Shown in pieces: positions 17,470 to 28,235 of a DNA stretch of 57,305 nucleotides. Positions within the stretch are counted from its first letter, which is position 1, and the number at the start of each line of letters is the position of its first letter. The stretch is taken from the IMG/VR virus record IMGVR_UViG_3300025120_000059, positions 1-57,305 of that record. One strand, written 5' to 3'. The notes beneath the pieces were generated by a model. That model saw only the letters and a program-made list of their open reading frames with translations. It did not search any database and was not told the origin of the DNA. The position numbers were made by a program, and so were the translations under genes. Source of the stretch: a virus.

Positions 17470-19311
17470 ATGACAGAACTTAAAAAGTTTGATTTTAAAC
17501 AAGGCTTTAATAGAGAAACAACCCAGTATGCTGAAGAGGGTAGTTGGTTTGACGGTGATCGTGTACGTTTTCGTGCAGGTCGTCCTGAAAATTTAAGAGG
17601 TTATCAGACCAGAGCTTTGGCTGCTACTTTTGATGGTTCTGCCAGAGACTTAATTACATGGTCAGACAGTTCTGGAATAAGTAGGATTGTTTTTGGTACG
17701 CCTGATAAACTTTATGAACAAGATGGCGATCAGTTATATGACATTACGCCTATTGTTACTGCCGTTACACTGGCAAGCTGTTTTGGAACTTCTTCAGGTA
17801 GTACAAGAGTTTGTTGTTCCGATGCGGGACACAACCAGAAAGTTGGTAACTATGTTCTCTTCACTTCTTCCGCAGCTTTTAATGCTGTAAGTTTACAGGG
17901 AAATGTTTATCCTATAACATCAGTAGCAAGTGCTAATGTATTTACTATTAGTGTAAGCAGTGCTGCCAATGCAACTGGCAGTGATGTAGGATCAGCAACA
18001 TTTCAATATTATTTACCTACAGGTTTTTCTGTTGTAGCAGCGGGACTTGGTTATGGTGCTGCTTCTTTCCAAGCTACTGTCTGTGCTTCAAATACTAGAG
18101 CATGGAATCAGCCAGCATCAAGTGGTATTGCTTTTGATGTAACGCAGTGGAGCTTAGATAACTGGGGAGAAGATATTGTAGCTAATCGCAGTGGAAGTAA
18201 TATATTTTATTGGGATGTTGATAGTTCTACAATACCGGGTCAAGTACATGCTGCTTCTATAACAACCTCTCCTATTAGTGTAAACTCTATTCTTGTTTCT
18301 CCAAATGATAGACATCTTATTGCTTTTGGAACTAACGAATTTGCTGTTGATGCTACAGTAAGTGGTACTTTTAATCCTATGCTAGTTAGGTGGTCTGATC
18401 AAGATGATAAAAGTAATTGGGTTCCTGCTGCTAATACAACGGCTGGTGAAGTTGTACTAACTGATGGTACTAAAATTATAGGTGCAAAGCGTTCAAAGAA
18501 TGCTATTAATATTTGGACAGATAATTCTTTATGGACTATGGCTTTTGTTGGACCTCCCTTTACGTTTAGATTTACACAGGCTGGTAGTAATTGTGGTATG
18601 GTTGGACCTCATGCTGGTATTGATTTCAATGGTGTGACATACTGGATGGGCTTTGGTAACTTCTATAGATTTAGTGGGCAAGTAGAAACTTTACCCTGTA
18701 CAGTTCGTAGATTTATCTTTGATGATATTAATCAAAACTACTATACCAAAGTATATGCAGGAACCAACTCAGAGTTTAACGAAATCATTTGGTTATATCC
18801 TTCAGGCGATAGAACGGAGTGTGATAAATATGTTATCTACAATCCTGTTGATAATTATTGGGTATACGGTACTATGTTTTTTACTACTTTTGCTGATAAA
18901 GAAGTATTTGGAAATACCATCACAACAGGCGTTACGGCGGCAGGTAATAATATTTATAACAATGAGCCTGTCTCTGTATTTGTTGGTGCTAATAATGAAA
19001 CACTAAGTTCATTTGTTGAGTCTGCTGATTTTGATATTGCAGATGGTAATGCCATCATGTTTATGAACAGAGTTATTCCTGATTATGAAATGGTAAATGG
19101 TGGTAAAATTAAAATGAAGATTACTACTCAACAGTATCCAGAAGCTTCTGAGGAAGTTACAAAAGAATTTGATATTACAAATGCAACACAAAAGGTTGAC
19201 TTCAGAAGTAGAGGAAGGCAAGCTAAAGTTAGGGTGTCTTGTGATTCCAATGGTACGAGTTGGAGATGGGGATCACTTCGACTTGCACTACAGGGAGATG
19301 GTAGAAGATAA
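17470..19311 (+). CDS. tail nozzle / stabilisation protein
   Basis: A 613-residue protein opening with MTELKKFDFKQGFNRETTQYAEEGSWFDGDRVRFRAG, a recognisable start of podovirus tail hub or nozzle proteins (P22 gp10 / T7 gp12 role). Regular beta-propeller-like segments follow (DLITWSD..., GTPDKLYEQDGDQLYDITP, VSPNDRHLIAFGTN). It probably closes the distal end of the short tail. The position between fibre and ejection protein genes supports this. Confidence 0.75.
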   Translation: MTELKKFDFKQGFNRETTQYAEEGSWFDGDRVRFRAGRPENLRGYQTRALAATFDGSARDLITWSDSSGISRIVFGTPDKLYEQDGDQLYDITPIVTAVTLASCFGTSSGSTRVCCSDAGHNQKVGNYVLFTSSAAFNAVSLQGNVYPITSVASANVFTISVSSAANATGSDVGSATFQYYLPTGFSVVAAGLGYGAASFQATVCASNTRAWNQPASSGIAFDVTQWSLDNWGEDIVANRSGSNIFYWDVDSSTIPGQVHAASITTSPISVNSILVSPNDRHLIAFGTNEFAVDATVSGTFNPMLVRWSDQDDKSNWVPAANTTAGEVVLTDGTKIIGAKRSKNAINIWTDNSLWTMAFVGPPFTFRFTQAGSNCGMVGPHAGIDFNGVTYWMGFGNFYRFSGQVETLPCTVRRFIFDDINQNYYTKVYAGTNSEFNEIIWLYPSGDRTECDKYVIYNPVDNYWVYGTMFFTTFADKEVFGNTITTGVTAAGNNIYNNEPVSVFVGANNETLSSFVESADFDIADGNAIMFMNRVIPDYEMVNGGKIKMKITTQQYPEASEEVTKEFDITNATQKVDFRSRGRQAKVRVSCDSNGTSWRWGSLRLALQGDGRR

Positions 19312-19586
19312 TGGCAAGATACCCTACTTTACCTTTTGTTATTAATAGTGATAGTATAGAAGATGCTTATAGTACAGTAAGAAATTGGGCATCTGCTTTG
19401 GTAAATGATTTGGATACAAGAGATACTCAGATAGACACAAAACCATCTACTAATATATTTACTGTTACTACAGTTACAGAAATAGGACGACCCAAGAAAG
19501 GCGATATAGCTTACTCAGTAAGTTCTGGTAAATTTAAAGGCTATGTAAGTCTTGGAGCAGAAACATCATGGCAGGATTTAAATTAA
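19311..19586 (+). CDS. small tail-associated hypothetical protein
   Basis: A 91-residue protein overlapping the preceding stop by one base. It contains a helical N-terminal half (SIEDAYSTVRNWASALVNDLDTRDTQ) and a C-terminal GRPKKGDIAYSVSSGKFKGYVSLG beta-hairpin-like part that resembles a short fibre tip domain. It may bind a neighbouring tail protein. Function unknown. Confidence 0.6.
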   Translation: MARYPTLPFVINSDSIEDAYSTVRNWASALVNDLDTRDTQIDTKPSTNIFTVTTVTEIGRPKKGDIAYSVSSGKFKGYVSLGAETSWQDLN

Positions 19587-19792
19587 TGAACTCAATTAGC
19601 GATCATATGAAAATGATACAAAATAGTACTCTGTTAAAAAACTATAATACTGGTCAAGCTCTTGATCCTTCTAGATTTAGAATAGATCAAGCGCAAGAAC
19701 AATTTGGCAAAATGAATAAAATAGGGTATAATAGTAGTAACTTTATTGCAGATCAAACAGCATTGCAATCTAATTATGGGAAGTTAAAATAA
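19568..19792 (+). CDS. small hypothetical virion-region protein
   Basis: A 74-residue protein from 19568, or 68 residues if translation begins at the ATG at 19586, which overlaps the previous TAA by one base as is usual in this operon. Both starts have weak GGAG or AGGA sites. The product is polar and helical (NSISDHMKMIQNSTLLKNYNTG, RIDQAQEQFGKMNK). No family recognised. Confidence 0.55.
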   Translation: MAGFKLMNSISDHMKMIQNSTLLKNYNTGQALDPSRFRIDQAQEQFGKMNKIGYNSSNFIADQTALQSNYGKLK

Positions 19793-21189
19793 TGGCATTA
19801 AGAGAAATGATGGAAATGAAAGAAACAATGGGTAGTCAAGGAATGCCTGAAAGCCTTGATACTATGGCTGCTGTACGTAGTGGCGGTATGCCCCCACCTC
19901 CTCCGCAAGCACAGGGAATGATGCCTCCTGCCCCTTCTCCTGCAATGGCTCCACAAGCTATGCCACAACCAGCACCAGCAATGGGTGGTCCTGCCATGCC
20001 TCCTTCTGGTCTTGCTGGTATAGCTCCTCCTGTGGCTGCTCCTATGGCTCCTCAAGCTGAAACCGATCCTCTTAAAATTATGGGAGGTATTGCCCTTGCT
20101 ACTTTGATGGAACGTGGTGAGAAAAAAAATATGTTTGAAAGTTTTACCAAAGCAGCAGAGGATAGAGGAATGTCTCTTCCATCTTCTGATAGTGGATTAA
20201 TGAGACTTGCCGCTGAAGGTGGTCCTGTACTTTATCGTAGAGATTCTGGTCCATTAAATACTGGTCCTACTAGAGATGAAATATTAAAACAAATGCAAGA
20301 CCTTGCAGTAGAATATGGAGTTGAAGGATCAGAATATGTTGCTGCTGGTCTGCCTAATATGATAAGTTTTCAATTAGGACAACCTCTTAACTTTGGAAAC
20401 AATCCTCGTATGCCGGGTGGCGGGTATGCGGAACTTTTGTATCGTCGAGGAGAAGGGCCGGGAGGATATCAGCCTAGAAGTGGTGGTGCAGCAGCTTTTG
20501 AATCTCAATATAATGCTTTGCTTAATCAGTTGCAAAATGTTAATAATAGACCAGCCGAACCTGCTAAACCTAAAGAATTTATTGGTATTGATGATGGAAG
20601 GTATGGAGGTTTAAACGATCCTAACCTACCATCATTTGATGCTGCACAACAAAGAAATCAATATAGATTGGCTACTGGTTTCTTTGAACAACCGCCGGGT
20701 CCAACTGTTAATACAGAAAGACTACTAACACAGGCATATGGTGAAGGCAGTCCTATTCTTTCAGAAATTATGCAGGGATTACAGCCCAGACGTAATCCTA
20801 ATGATTTTGAAACCGCACGGTTAGCCTATGCTAATCTACCAGATGTTCAGCTACCTCCTGAAGTTGAGGCTAAAAGTGGTGGTGGTTTATACGAGTTAGC
20901 TGCTGGTGGTGAGTTTGCTGGCAGAGTTCCCGGTGATGGTGGTGGTATGCAGGACAATGTATACATGCCTATCAAAGAAGGCGAAGAGCAAGTTGCTACT
21001 CTGGCTGTTAGTCCTACAGAATATGTTGTTGATAGTCATACAATGGCTGCGCTTGGTAATGGTAATCCTGATAAGGGTGCTGACTACATGGATGCTGTTG
21101 TTAAAGGTATACGACAAGAAGCTTATGGGACTGATGAACAGCCTAATGAAATTAATGGTTTGCAAACTCTTGTATCAATGATGGGTTAA
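19792..21189 (+). CDS. Pro/Met-rich virion protein with conserved C-terminal module
   Basis: A 465-residue protein. Residues 15-90 are low-complexity Pro, Met, Ala and Gln and probably disordered. The middle is Gly-rich and mixed. The last 95 residues (GMQDNVYMPI, then ATLAVSPTEYVVDSHTMAALGNGN, then a helical DYMDAVVKGI) form a compact module that recurs in tail-region proteins of marine phages. It lies directly before two very large internal proteins, so a tail or ejection-complex part is likely. Confidence 0.6.
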   Translation: MALREMMEMKETMGSQGMPESLDTMAAVRSGGMPPPPPQAQGMMPPAPSPAMAPQAMPQPAPAMGGPAMPPSGLAGIAPPVAAPMAPQAETDPLKIMGGIALATLMERGEKKNMFESFTKAAEDRGMSLPSSDSGLMRLAAEGGPVLYRRDSGPLNTGPTRDEILKQMQDLAVEYGVEGSEYVAAGLPNMISFQLGQPLNFGNNPRMPGGGYAELLYRRGEGPGGYQPRSGGAAAFESQYNALLNQLQNVNNRPAEPAKPKEFIGIDDGRYGGLNDPNLPSFDAAQQRNQYRLATGFFEQPPGPTVNTERLLTQAYGEGSPILSEIMQGLQPRRNPNDFETARLAYANLPDVQLPPEVEAKSGGGLYELAAGGEFAGRVPGDGGGMQDNVYMPIKEGEEQVATLAVSPTEYVVDSHTMAALGNGNPDKGADYMDAVVKGIRQEAYGTDEQPNEINGLQTLVSMMG

Positions 21190-21620
21190 TGAAGTTTATA
21201 AAAATACAACCACAATCAATAGAATTAATTTGGCCTCTGGTTAAAGACTTAGTTCAAAAACCAATAGATTTTAATCTTGGTGAGTTTAATTTAGAAGATG
21301 TATATAACTGGTTAACAAATGGATATATGCATTTATGGATTATAGGTAATGAAGAAGAGATATTAGTAGCAGTAGTTACAGAGTTTGTTACTTATCCAAG
21401 AGAAACTAGACTACGAATAGTTCTTGCCGGTGGTAAGAAAAATAATATGAATAGATGGTTTGATATTTTTTGGGATAAAGATTCTGAGATACATAAGTTT
21501 GCTAAGAAAAATAATGTAAAAAGATTTGAAGTGTGCGGTAGAGATGGTTGGCTTAGAGTTCTTGCAAAGGTTGGCTTTAAAAAGTTCTGCACTGTTTTAA
21601 CAAGGGAAGTGGAAATATGA
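21189..21620 (+). CDS. GNAT-like acyltransferase-fold protein
   Basis: A 143-residue protein. It has the strand-helix order of the GNAT fold: LWIIGNEEEILVAVVTEF in the centre, RLRIVLAGGKKNN, and a C-terminal KRFEVCGRDGWLRVLAKVGFKKF segment typical of small phage GNAT-like proteins sitting among tail genes. In other phages such proteins are thought to be virion-associated or to modify host proteins. Substrate unknown, and I cannot confirm an acetyl-CoA loop. Confidence 0.6.
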   Translation: MKFIKIQPQSIELIWPLVKDLVQKPIDFNLGEFNLEDVYNWLTNGYMHLWIIGNEEEILVAVVTEFVTYPRETRLRIVLAGGKKNNMNRWFDIFWDKDSEIHKFAKKNNVKRFEVCGRDGWLRVLAKVGFKKFCTVLTREVEI

Positions 21621-23995
21621 CTGTGAAACAAAATATTAAAATGTTTTTAGATGACTTATCTGTAAAGGATAAGATTGAAGTTCTTAAAGAACTTTATAAA
21701 GACATTGCAGAACTTGGTGTTGAGGGAGATACTGAGCTTGCCCATATTAATACCTTTGAAGCTAATCTTCTTAGAAAGTGTGGTGGTTCTGGTACGCTTA
21801 ATCCCAACACAGGTCTTCCTCAGTATAGTAAAGGTGGTGGTGGTACTCCGCAAGCTACCTTCCAGAACACTAATCAGTTCTCCAGAATACCTGATGAAGT
21901 AGCTCCCTTTGCTTCTGATGTTTTGACAGAGGCTCAAGATTATTATCGCATGATAATGAATCAGGGATATGATCCTTATACTGGTGCGGTAACTGCTCCT
22001 CAGACAGAAGAGCAAACAGAAGCACAGGCTGGCCTTGCTGCACTTGGCAGGGCAGGACAGGGAACTACTCTTCAACAGGAAGCTCTTGACCTACAGCGTC
22101 AGCAGGGAGAGAAGTTTACTCCTGAAGTAGCACAGGAATATATGTCTCCGTATCAGAGAGCAGTCACTGATATAGAAAAGAGAAAAGCTGTTGAAGACTT
22201 TGAACGTAATATTATGCCACAGTTTGAAGCACAGGCTGTACAGGCTGGTGGTATGTCTGGTCTTGGTTCACGGGCTGGTGTACAGGCTGGTATTCTTGGA
22301 GAAGGTTTGCAGACAAGGCTTGGAGATATTGAAGCTAAAGGATTGCAGTCATCTTTCCTTAATGCTCAACAGCAGTTTCAGAATCAAAAGCAACGGGAAG
22401 CAGGACAGGCAAGTCAGACTGCTGCACTTGGCCCTGCTATGTTTAGTCAAGGTCTTGCTCAACAGGGAGCCTTGCAAACTGTTGGTGAGCAGAAGCAGAA
22501 CCTTGCTCAGAAAGCTTTGGATGAACAATACTTTAAGTTTTTGGAACAGAAAGCATTTCCTGAAGAACAGCTTGCTAAGTATTCTGGGTTTGTCTATGGT
22601 AATCCCCTCTTGTCGCAGCGTGATGTAACCAGTACATCACAGGCTGGTCGTAACTTTAATGCACCTAGCAGTGGCGCACAGTTGCTTGGTACTGGTCTTG
22701 CTGCTGCTAATACATTCCGTCAGATTGCACCTCAGACTTTTGGTTCCTTTACTTCAGGAGTTGGTAGTGTATTTGGTAAAACTGGTGGTGGTTTGTCTGA
22801 TATTATTGAAAGGCAAGATGGTGGTAATTTAACTGCTTATGAAGCTTCACGTAAAAGATTAGCAAATCTTCCTCAGTTTAATAATAGAGAAACTGGTAGA
22901 GCTAGAGCAGCAAGAGAAAAAATAGAAACAGACGAAGCACGAAACTTACTGTATACTCCTGCATCTGATTTTACAGGACTAGAAACAGGACCACTTCCAG
23001 AACCTTCTATATCTCCAGAAGATTTAATTAAACTAGCAGAAAGAACTCCTAGCGAAGCTCCTTCTGGTATTGATGTTGAACTTTATAATAGGTTTGGAGA
23101 TAGAAATCGACTTACTCAAGATCAGATTGATGCAAGAATGCGGCCTGATATGTATGACCCTGATGTTGTAAGAAGACGGGCCGAAGAAAGAGAACGTAGA
23201 AGAGAAGGCTTCTATGGTAAGTCTGATAAAGAAAGAAGAGCTTTTAATAAGAGTATGGCTGATCGTCGCAGGGCTGAGAGAGATGCTGACTATCAACGTA
23301 GAAGAGAACTTATTGGTGAGGCTGATCCTATAGGAACTCTTCTGTCACAGTTATCTCAGAGCCTTCTAAGAACAAGAGACTATGACGAAACAACTGGTAT
23401 AGGTGCTAGACTTGCTGAAGGTCTTGGCAATACAACCTCTAGACTAAGCGAAGCAGATAAAGAACGTAGAGCAAAGCTTCTTAAAGTTGAGGATGAGTTT
23501 GGAAGAAGAAGAGCCGAAGAGTCTGAGAAAGAGTTTGAGGCTGAAGGTCAGCTATTGTCCAGAGGAGAAGAGCGTGAAGCACTGGCACTGGCAAGAGAGT
23601 TTAAGCTTGAAGATAAGATACTTGACCTACCGTATGCTAAACAGCGTAAGGCACTTGAGCTTATCAATGCTGGTCTGAAAGGTGAGAAGCTTAAAGCAGA
23701 GATTGAAAAACTAAAAGCTGAAGCAAAAGCAGAAGGTACAACTGAATTAAGTCCTACTGAAACTAATGCTCTTATAAAAATGTTTGATAGTAATAATGCC
23801 GCAGTTTTTGGACAAGCTTTTATTGATGGAAAACCATTTCCTGAAATTGAAGCAGACTTAAACAAAGCTAGACAAAAAGCTATAGAAGTTGCTAATACAC
23901 GAGGCATCCAAGCGGCAAATGAAGAATACATGAAGATAGCTCAACGAATAAAAGATGCTTATAACGCAGGACAATATAGTAAAAATAAGGTATAA
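21617..23995 (+). CDS. large internal virion / ejection protein
   Basis: A 792-residue protein overlapping the previous gene by 4 nt. Residues 130-320 are Gln/Ala-rich helices (EQTEAQAGLAALGRAGQ, SPYQRAVTDIEKRKAVEDF, a GGMSGLGSRAGVQAG glycine patch), the type found in DNA ejection proteins of podoviruses. Residues 400-700 are very rich in Arg and Glu with long coiled segments. With the next gene it probably forms the internal core or the conduit for DNA passage across the cell envelope. Confidence 0.65.
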   Translation: MTVKQNIKMFLDDLSVKDKIEVLKELYKDIAELGVEGDTELAHINTFEANLLRKCGGSGTLNPNTGLPQYSKGGGGTPQATFQNTNQFSRIPDEVAPFASDVLTEAQDYYRMIMNQGYDPYTGAVTAPQTEEQTEAQAGLAALGRAGQGTTLQQEALDLQRQQGEKFTPEVAQEYMSPYQRAVTDIEKRKAVEDFERNIMPQFEAQAVQAGGMSGLGSRAGVQAGILGEGLQTRLGDIEAKGLQSSFLNAQQQFQNQKQREAGQASQTAALGPAMFSQGLAQQGALQTVGEQKQNLAQKALDEQYFKFLEQKAFPEEQLAKYSGFVYGNPLLSQRDVTSTSQAGRNFNAPSSGAQLLGTGLAAANTFRQIAPQTFGSFTSGVGSVFGKTGGGLSDIIERQDGGNLTAYEASRKRLANLPQFNNRETGRARAAREKIETDEARNLLYTPASDFTGLETGPLPEPSISPEDLIKLAERTPSEAPSGIDVELYNRFGDRNRLTQDQIDARMRPDMYDPDVVRRRAEERERRREGFYGKSDKERRAFNKSMADRRRAERDADYQRRRELIGEADPIGTLLSQLSQSLLRTRDYDETTGIGARLAEGLGNTTSRLSEADKERRAKLLKVEDEFGRRRAEESEKEFEAEGQLLSRGEEREALALAREFKLEDKILDLPYAKQRKALELINAGLKGEKLKAEIEKLKAEAKAEGTTELSPTETNALIKMFDSNNAAVFGQAFIDGKPFPEIEADLNKARQKAIEVANTRGIQAANEEYMKIAQRIKDAYNAGQYSKNKV

Positions 23996-23999
23996 TTAA

Positions 24000-26900
24000 A
24001 TGGCAACTAACTTTAGTATTTTTACTGAGGAACAAACTAGTCCTGCTGAAAATGTTTTACCAGAAAACCAGACACAATCTTCTGGAAACTTTTCTATATT
24101 TAACACTACTGAACAAACTCAACAGGCACCTACAAAAACTAAGGAGCCTGAACAATCTACTATGGATAATCTTGTTAAGAATCAGGGCTGGTTGAAAGAT
24201 GCTAAGACTATCTATAAGCATGAGAAGGGTGAGGACTATAAAGGTTCTGACAAAGACTTAGACTATTGGTTTAGGAATAGGCACTCTCGCTTTGGTAATG
24301 ACCTAACTAATTTAGGTATGACTGCTTATGATGCTGCTCAGTTAATGGATGACGATGTTAAACGTGCATGGGTTAATTCATTAGATACATGGGACAATAC
24401 AGAAGGCAGTCTTGGTTCTTTTGCAAACGCTGTCTTTCAAACTGTAACTGATCCTACAGCTATTGTAGGTGCAGGTAGTTTAGGTACAGGTCTTGCAGCA
24501 AGAGCGATTGGTAGAAAAGCTGCTCTTGATGGTTTTAAACAAACTTTAAAATCACAAATTAAAGATCAAGCTGTTAAACAAATTTCAAAAACAAAGGTTG
24601 GGAAAAAAGTTGCTGAAGAAGCTGCAAAGAAAGAAGCTGTAGAAAAAAGTGGTAAAAGAATAGCAGTAGAATTAGGTGCTATTGGTGCTGGTTATACTGC
24701 GTCAGATGATCTTATGTATCAATCTTTTAATATTGATACTCAGGAAGCTATGGAAGACCCTCAAGTAACCGAAACTGATTATCTACAAACTGCGGCTATG
24801 GCATTGGCAGGTGTTGGAATTGGCCTTGGACTTGCTGCCCCTTCTGTTGCGCTTAGAAAACTTGGTAGAAAAAGACAAGCTAGAAGAGAAGCAGCAGAGC
24901 AACAGCGTATAGTTGACGAACAGCCTAAAGTTCCTGAGACAACCAAGACATATTCTAAAGTTGATGGTTCTGTTGGTGCAAGAAATATAGCAGATCAGGC
25001 ACAGCAAGAACTAGAAGTAGATGGTGTTCTGAATATAGATATAGGTGAGGTTGTTCCCCTGCAAAATCTTAGAGAGATTAATGAGGAGCTTAATGCTGCT
25101 GGCTTTAGTGATCTTGCAAAAACAGGACCGGGTAAGTATGCTGCAACTAAACTAACTCAGTTACAATTCTTTAAACCAGAAAGTGCTAGTGTAGCTCGTA
25201 CACGTACAGAAAAAATACTAGGTCGTGTTGGTAAAGTATTTCGTTCTGATGCTGGTGTTACAGGAACTACATCTGAAGCACAACAACGTCTGTCAACTGG
25301 AAGACGTAGGATAGATAACTCTCGTCAACTTTCTGAAAGACAGATAGCAACATCTTTTGAAAATTTAAACAAAGCTGTTAGAAAAAACTTTGGTGTAAAA
25401 AATCTTAGTCCTATTCAGGCTAAATTAGTTAACGATGCTTTGCGTGGTCGTGAAGCAGCAGTACAAGAACTTGCAAAAAATGCACCTGATGTTTTAGAAC
25501 AGGTTCAAAAGATGAGAAATAATGTTACTTCTCTTCAGGAAGATTTGTTAGCAACAGGTGCAATTAGAGATGGTTCTAATCTAGAGACAAAGATTAAAAG
25601 TTCTATGGGTACAGGTGGCAAAGACGAACTATACCTGACAACTTCATATGAAAAGTTTGATAACCCTAATTGGGGTAAGGAAGTTACTACTCGTACAGGT
25701 AAGCGTGGTAAACCTATTGTTGTAGAAGCAAAAGAATATCTTCAGTCTCAGGCTAAGTCAAATAATAAAGCATTTGGTATTGCTATTGGTAAAAAAGAAC
25801 GAGGCATACCTCTAAATGCTAAAGATCAAGAAGTATATGATAGATTTATGTCTGAAGATGGAGAGATAAATAATACTATTGCTAAAATATTAGATACAAA
25901 CGAAGACGATGTGCTTAAAGTATTTTCTAATAATGCAATTATTAATAAGGCTAATGCTGCTAAAATTCTTAAAGGAAAGGAAGCTATTCCTGAAGAGATT
26001 AGAATGTTAATGGGTGAGTACGAAGACCCGTTTGTTAACTATGCAAGGACTGTTTCTAAACTAAATCAAACCATAGCAAACATTGATTATGAAAAAGATA
26101 TAGTTGCTCTTGCTAATAAAGGATTGATACAGGGAGTAAGAACTAGCAAGTCTTCTAGTAACGACTTTGTTCCTGTAGGAGATAGCTTACCACTAAGAAA
26201 AGATATTGATCCTAAGTTTGGTATGGATGATGTTGATACAGGTATAGGCGGCATCTATGCATATCCTGAAGTTGCTGCTGGTATTATTAATGGTAATGAA
26301 ATCTTTCAAACAACTATTAAACCACTGCAAGCTTACCTTGCATTGCAGGGCCATACCAGAGCAGCCAAGACTGTCTACAGTCCCACTGCTATTGCTCGTA
26401 ACTTTATAGGTGCAGGTTGGATGTCGGCTGGTGCTGGATATCTTAACCCACGTAACCTTAGTGAGATACCTAAAGTTATGAAGGGTCTTTATAGAATGAG
26501 TGATGAAGACCTTAATGCTGAAATGGAAAAAGGTATTGCTCTTGGTTATCTGCAAAGTGGTACAGATTTGGGTTCTTTCCGTGCAGCACTTAGTGATGCT
26601 GGTGATGCTTCTTTCTGGAACTTTACTAACAAAGCTTTGTCTGATAAAAATAGTCTGGCAAAAAGAGCTAAGAAGTTTAATGTTAGTGCTGTTAAATTCT
26701 ATCAGTCAATGGATGATATGTGGAAGCAGTATGCCTTTCTAAATGAGAAGGGAACTTACAGACAAGTTCTTGCTGATAAGGGTATTAATCCTGATGATGT
26801 TGTTAGAAGATTTAACAGTGCTGATGGTAAGCTTATTGAGATAACAGAGCTAGATGAGTATGCTGCTAATGAAGTTGCAAAGCATATGCAGAACTATGCT

Positions 26901-28235
26901 GGTGTACCACAGTTTGTTCGTACTGCCAGACTACTTCCAGCAGCAGACTTCTTTGCCTTCACCACAGAGATTATACGTACTCAGAAAAATATTATCAAGA
27001 CTGCTCTTAAAGATATAAAAGAAGGGCAGCAGTTAATGAGAACTGGTAAGGAAAATGCTGATGGTACATTGAAAGGTCAGGCACAATCTGTTGCTGGTCA
27101 GCGTAGACTTGGCTCTGTCATAGCTGCACAGTCTGCTGCACCTGCACTGGCCGCTGCTGGTTATGCAGTGACAGGTATGGATCAACCTGCCACAGATGAG
27201 AACGGTAAAGAACTGCCATATACAGTTAAGGAAGGTTATGAAGCCTTTGATCAGGAGTGGCAACGTGGTGCAGACTTCCTCTATCTTGGTGTGCCTGAAG
27301 ATGGCAAAGCCAGAAGAATTAATCTTAGTTATCTTAATCCGTGGTCCAAGACACAAGACCCTATTCGTGCTGGTATCAGAGCATTGTCTTCTGATAGTGA
27401 TATTGATAGTAGTCTTGACGAAGCTTTTGCTAGGTCTGTATGGCAACCTCTTAAAGAAACATTTGGTTTCTCCATGTTGGCTGATGCAGCACTAAGCATG
27501 GCGTTTAATGTGGATGAGTTTGGCAGACCTATCTTCAGAGAAACTGATACTGCTGGTGAGAAGTTCAGAAACGGAGTGGTCACAACTCTGGAAACATTTG
27601 AACCGGGACTTATTAAAACAGCAAGAGACTTCAGCACATCGCTTAATGCACCAGCTAAAGAAGTAAGAGATACTGTTTTGGGTAGCTATGGTACTCCTGT
27701 CGGCTTTACCAGAAGCGGTAGGATAAAAGCTTTTGACGAACAGATTGTTGGTCTGAGTGGTATTAAGCCAGAGACTATAGATATTAAAGATACACTTGGC
27801 TTTAAGCTCAGTGCCTTGAAACGAAACATGGGCGAGTCTAACAAAACTTTTCAGAGAGCATACCAACAAAGAACTCCTATAACATCCGATGAACTTGTTG
27901 AGGCGTATTCAGATGGTATAAGAAAAGAATATCAATATGCAAAAGAAATGTTTGATGTTATTACCAAAGCTAAAAGTATTGGTCTTTCAAATGCAGAGAT
28001 CATACGTGCTGTAACTGATGATGGGTTATTCAGTAAAAGACTTGATAAGAAGATGTTGTATAATCTAGTTAATCGTGGTGTGTTTGTTCCTGCACCACCT
28101 AAGATGAGTGACATCTACAAGTGGGGAATGTCCACAAAGAAACGTACAGGTTCTAAGCCGCCCATTGAAGAAGCTCAACAGGAAATATTTAAAATATATC
28201 GCCAGTATGCTGGTGCAAGTACAGGAGAAAGATAA
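24000..28235 (+). CDS. very large internal virion protein
   Basis: A 1411-residue protein, the second largest here. It starts with two FSIF repeats in a disordered 50-residue leader. Several hydrophobic Gly/Ala segments could insert in membranes (SFANAVFQTVTDPTAIVGAGSLGTGLAA near 145; AAMALAGVGIGLGLAAPSVAL near 265; IAAQSAAPALAAAGYAVTG near 1045). The rest is long charged helices. This size, position and pattern fit the inner core protein that is ejected with DNA in T7- and N4-like phages. No peptidoglycan hydrolase motif is apparent in it. Confidence 0.65.
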   Translation: MATNFSIFTEEQTSPAENVLPENQTQSSGNFSIFNTTEQTQQAPTKTKEPEQSTMDNLVKNQGWLKDAKTIYKHEKGEDYKGSDKDLDYWFRNRHSRFGNDLTNLGMTAYDAAQLMDDDVKRAWVNSLDTWDNTEGSLGSFANAVFQTVTDPTAIVGAGSLGTGLAARAIGRKAALDGFKQTLKSQIKDQAVKQISKTKVGKKVAEEAAKKEAVEKSGKRIAVELGAIGAGYTASDDLMYQSFNIDTQEAMEDPQVTETDYLQTAAMALAGVGIGLGLAAPSVALRKLGRKRQARREAAEQQRIVDEQPKVPETTKTYSKVDGSVGARNIADQAQQELEVDGVLNIDIGEVVPLQNLREINEELNAAGFSDLAKTGPGKYAATKLTQLQFFKPESASVARTRTEKILGRVGKVFRSDAGVTGTTSEAQQRLSTGRRRIDNSRQLSERQIATSFENLNKAVRKNFGVKNLSPIQAKLVNDALRGREAAVQELAKNAPDVLEQVQKMRNNVTSLQEDLLATGAIRDGSNLETKIKSSMGTGGKDELYLTTSYEKFDNPNWGKEVTTRTGKRGKPIVVEAKEYLQSQAKSNNKAFGIAIGKKERGIPLNAKDQEVYDRFMSEDGEINNTIAKILDTNEDDVLKVFSNNAIINKANAAKILKGKEAIPEEIRMLMGEYEDPFVNYARTVSKLNQTIANIDYEKDIVALANKGLIQGVRTSKSSSNDFVPVGDSLPLRKDIDPKFGMDDVDTGIGGIYAYPEVAAGIINGNEIFQTTIKPLQAYLALQGHTRAAKTVYSPTAIARNFIGAGWMSAGAGYLNPRNLSEIPKVMKGLYRMSDEDLNAEMEKGIALGYLQSGTDLGSFRAALSDAGDASFWNFTNKALSDKNSLAKRAKKFNVSAVKFYQSMDDMWKQYAFLNEKGTYRQVLADKGINPDDVVRRFNSADGKLIEITELDEYAANEVAKHMQNYAGVPQFVRTARLLPAADFFAFTTEIIRTQKNIIKTALKDIKEGQQLMRTGKENADGTLKGQAQSVAGQRRLGSVIAAQSAAPALAAAGYAVTGMDQPATDENGKELPYTVKEGYEAFDQEWQRGADFLYLGVPEDGKARRINLSYLNPWSKTQDPIRAGIRALSSDSDIDSSLDEAFARSVWQPLKETFGFSMLADAALSMAFNVDEFGRPIFRETDTAGEKFRNGVVTTLETFEPGLIKTARDFSTSLNAPAKEVRDTVLGSYGTPVGFTRSGRIKAFDEQIVGLSGIKPETIDIKDTLGFKLSALKRNMGESNKTFQRAYQQRTPITSDELVEAYSDGIRKEYQYAKEMFDVITKAKSIGLSNAEIIRAVTDDGLFSKRLDKKMLYNLVNRGVFVPAPPKMSDIYKWGMSTKKRTGSKPPIEEAQQEIFKIYRQYAGASTGER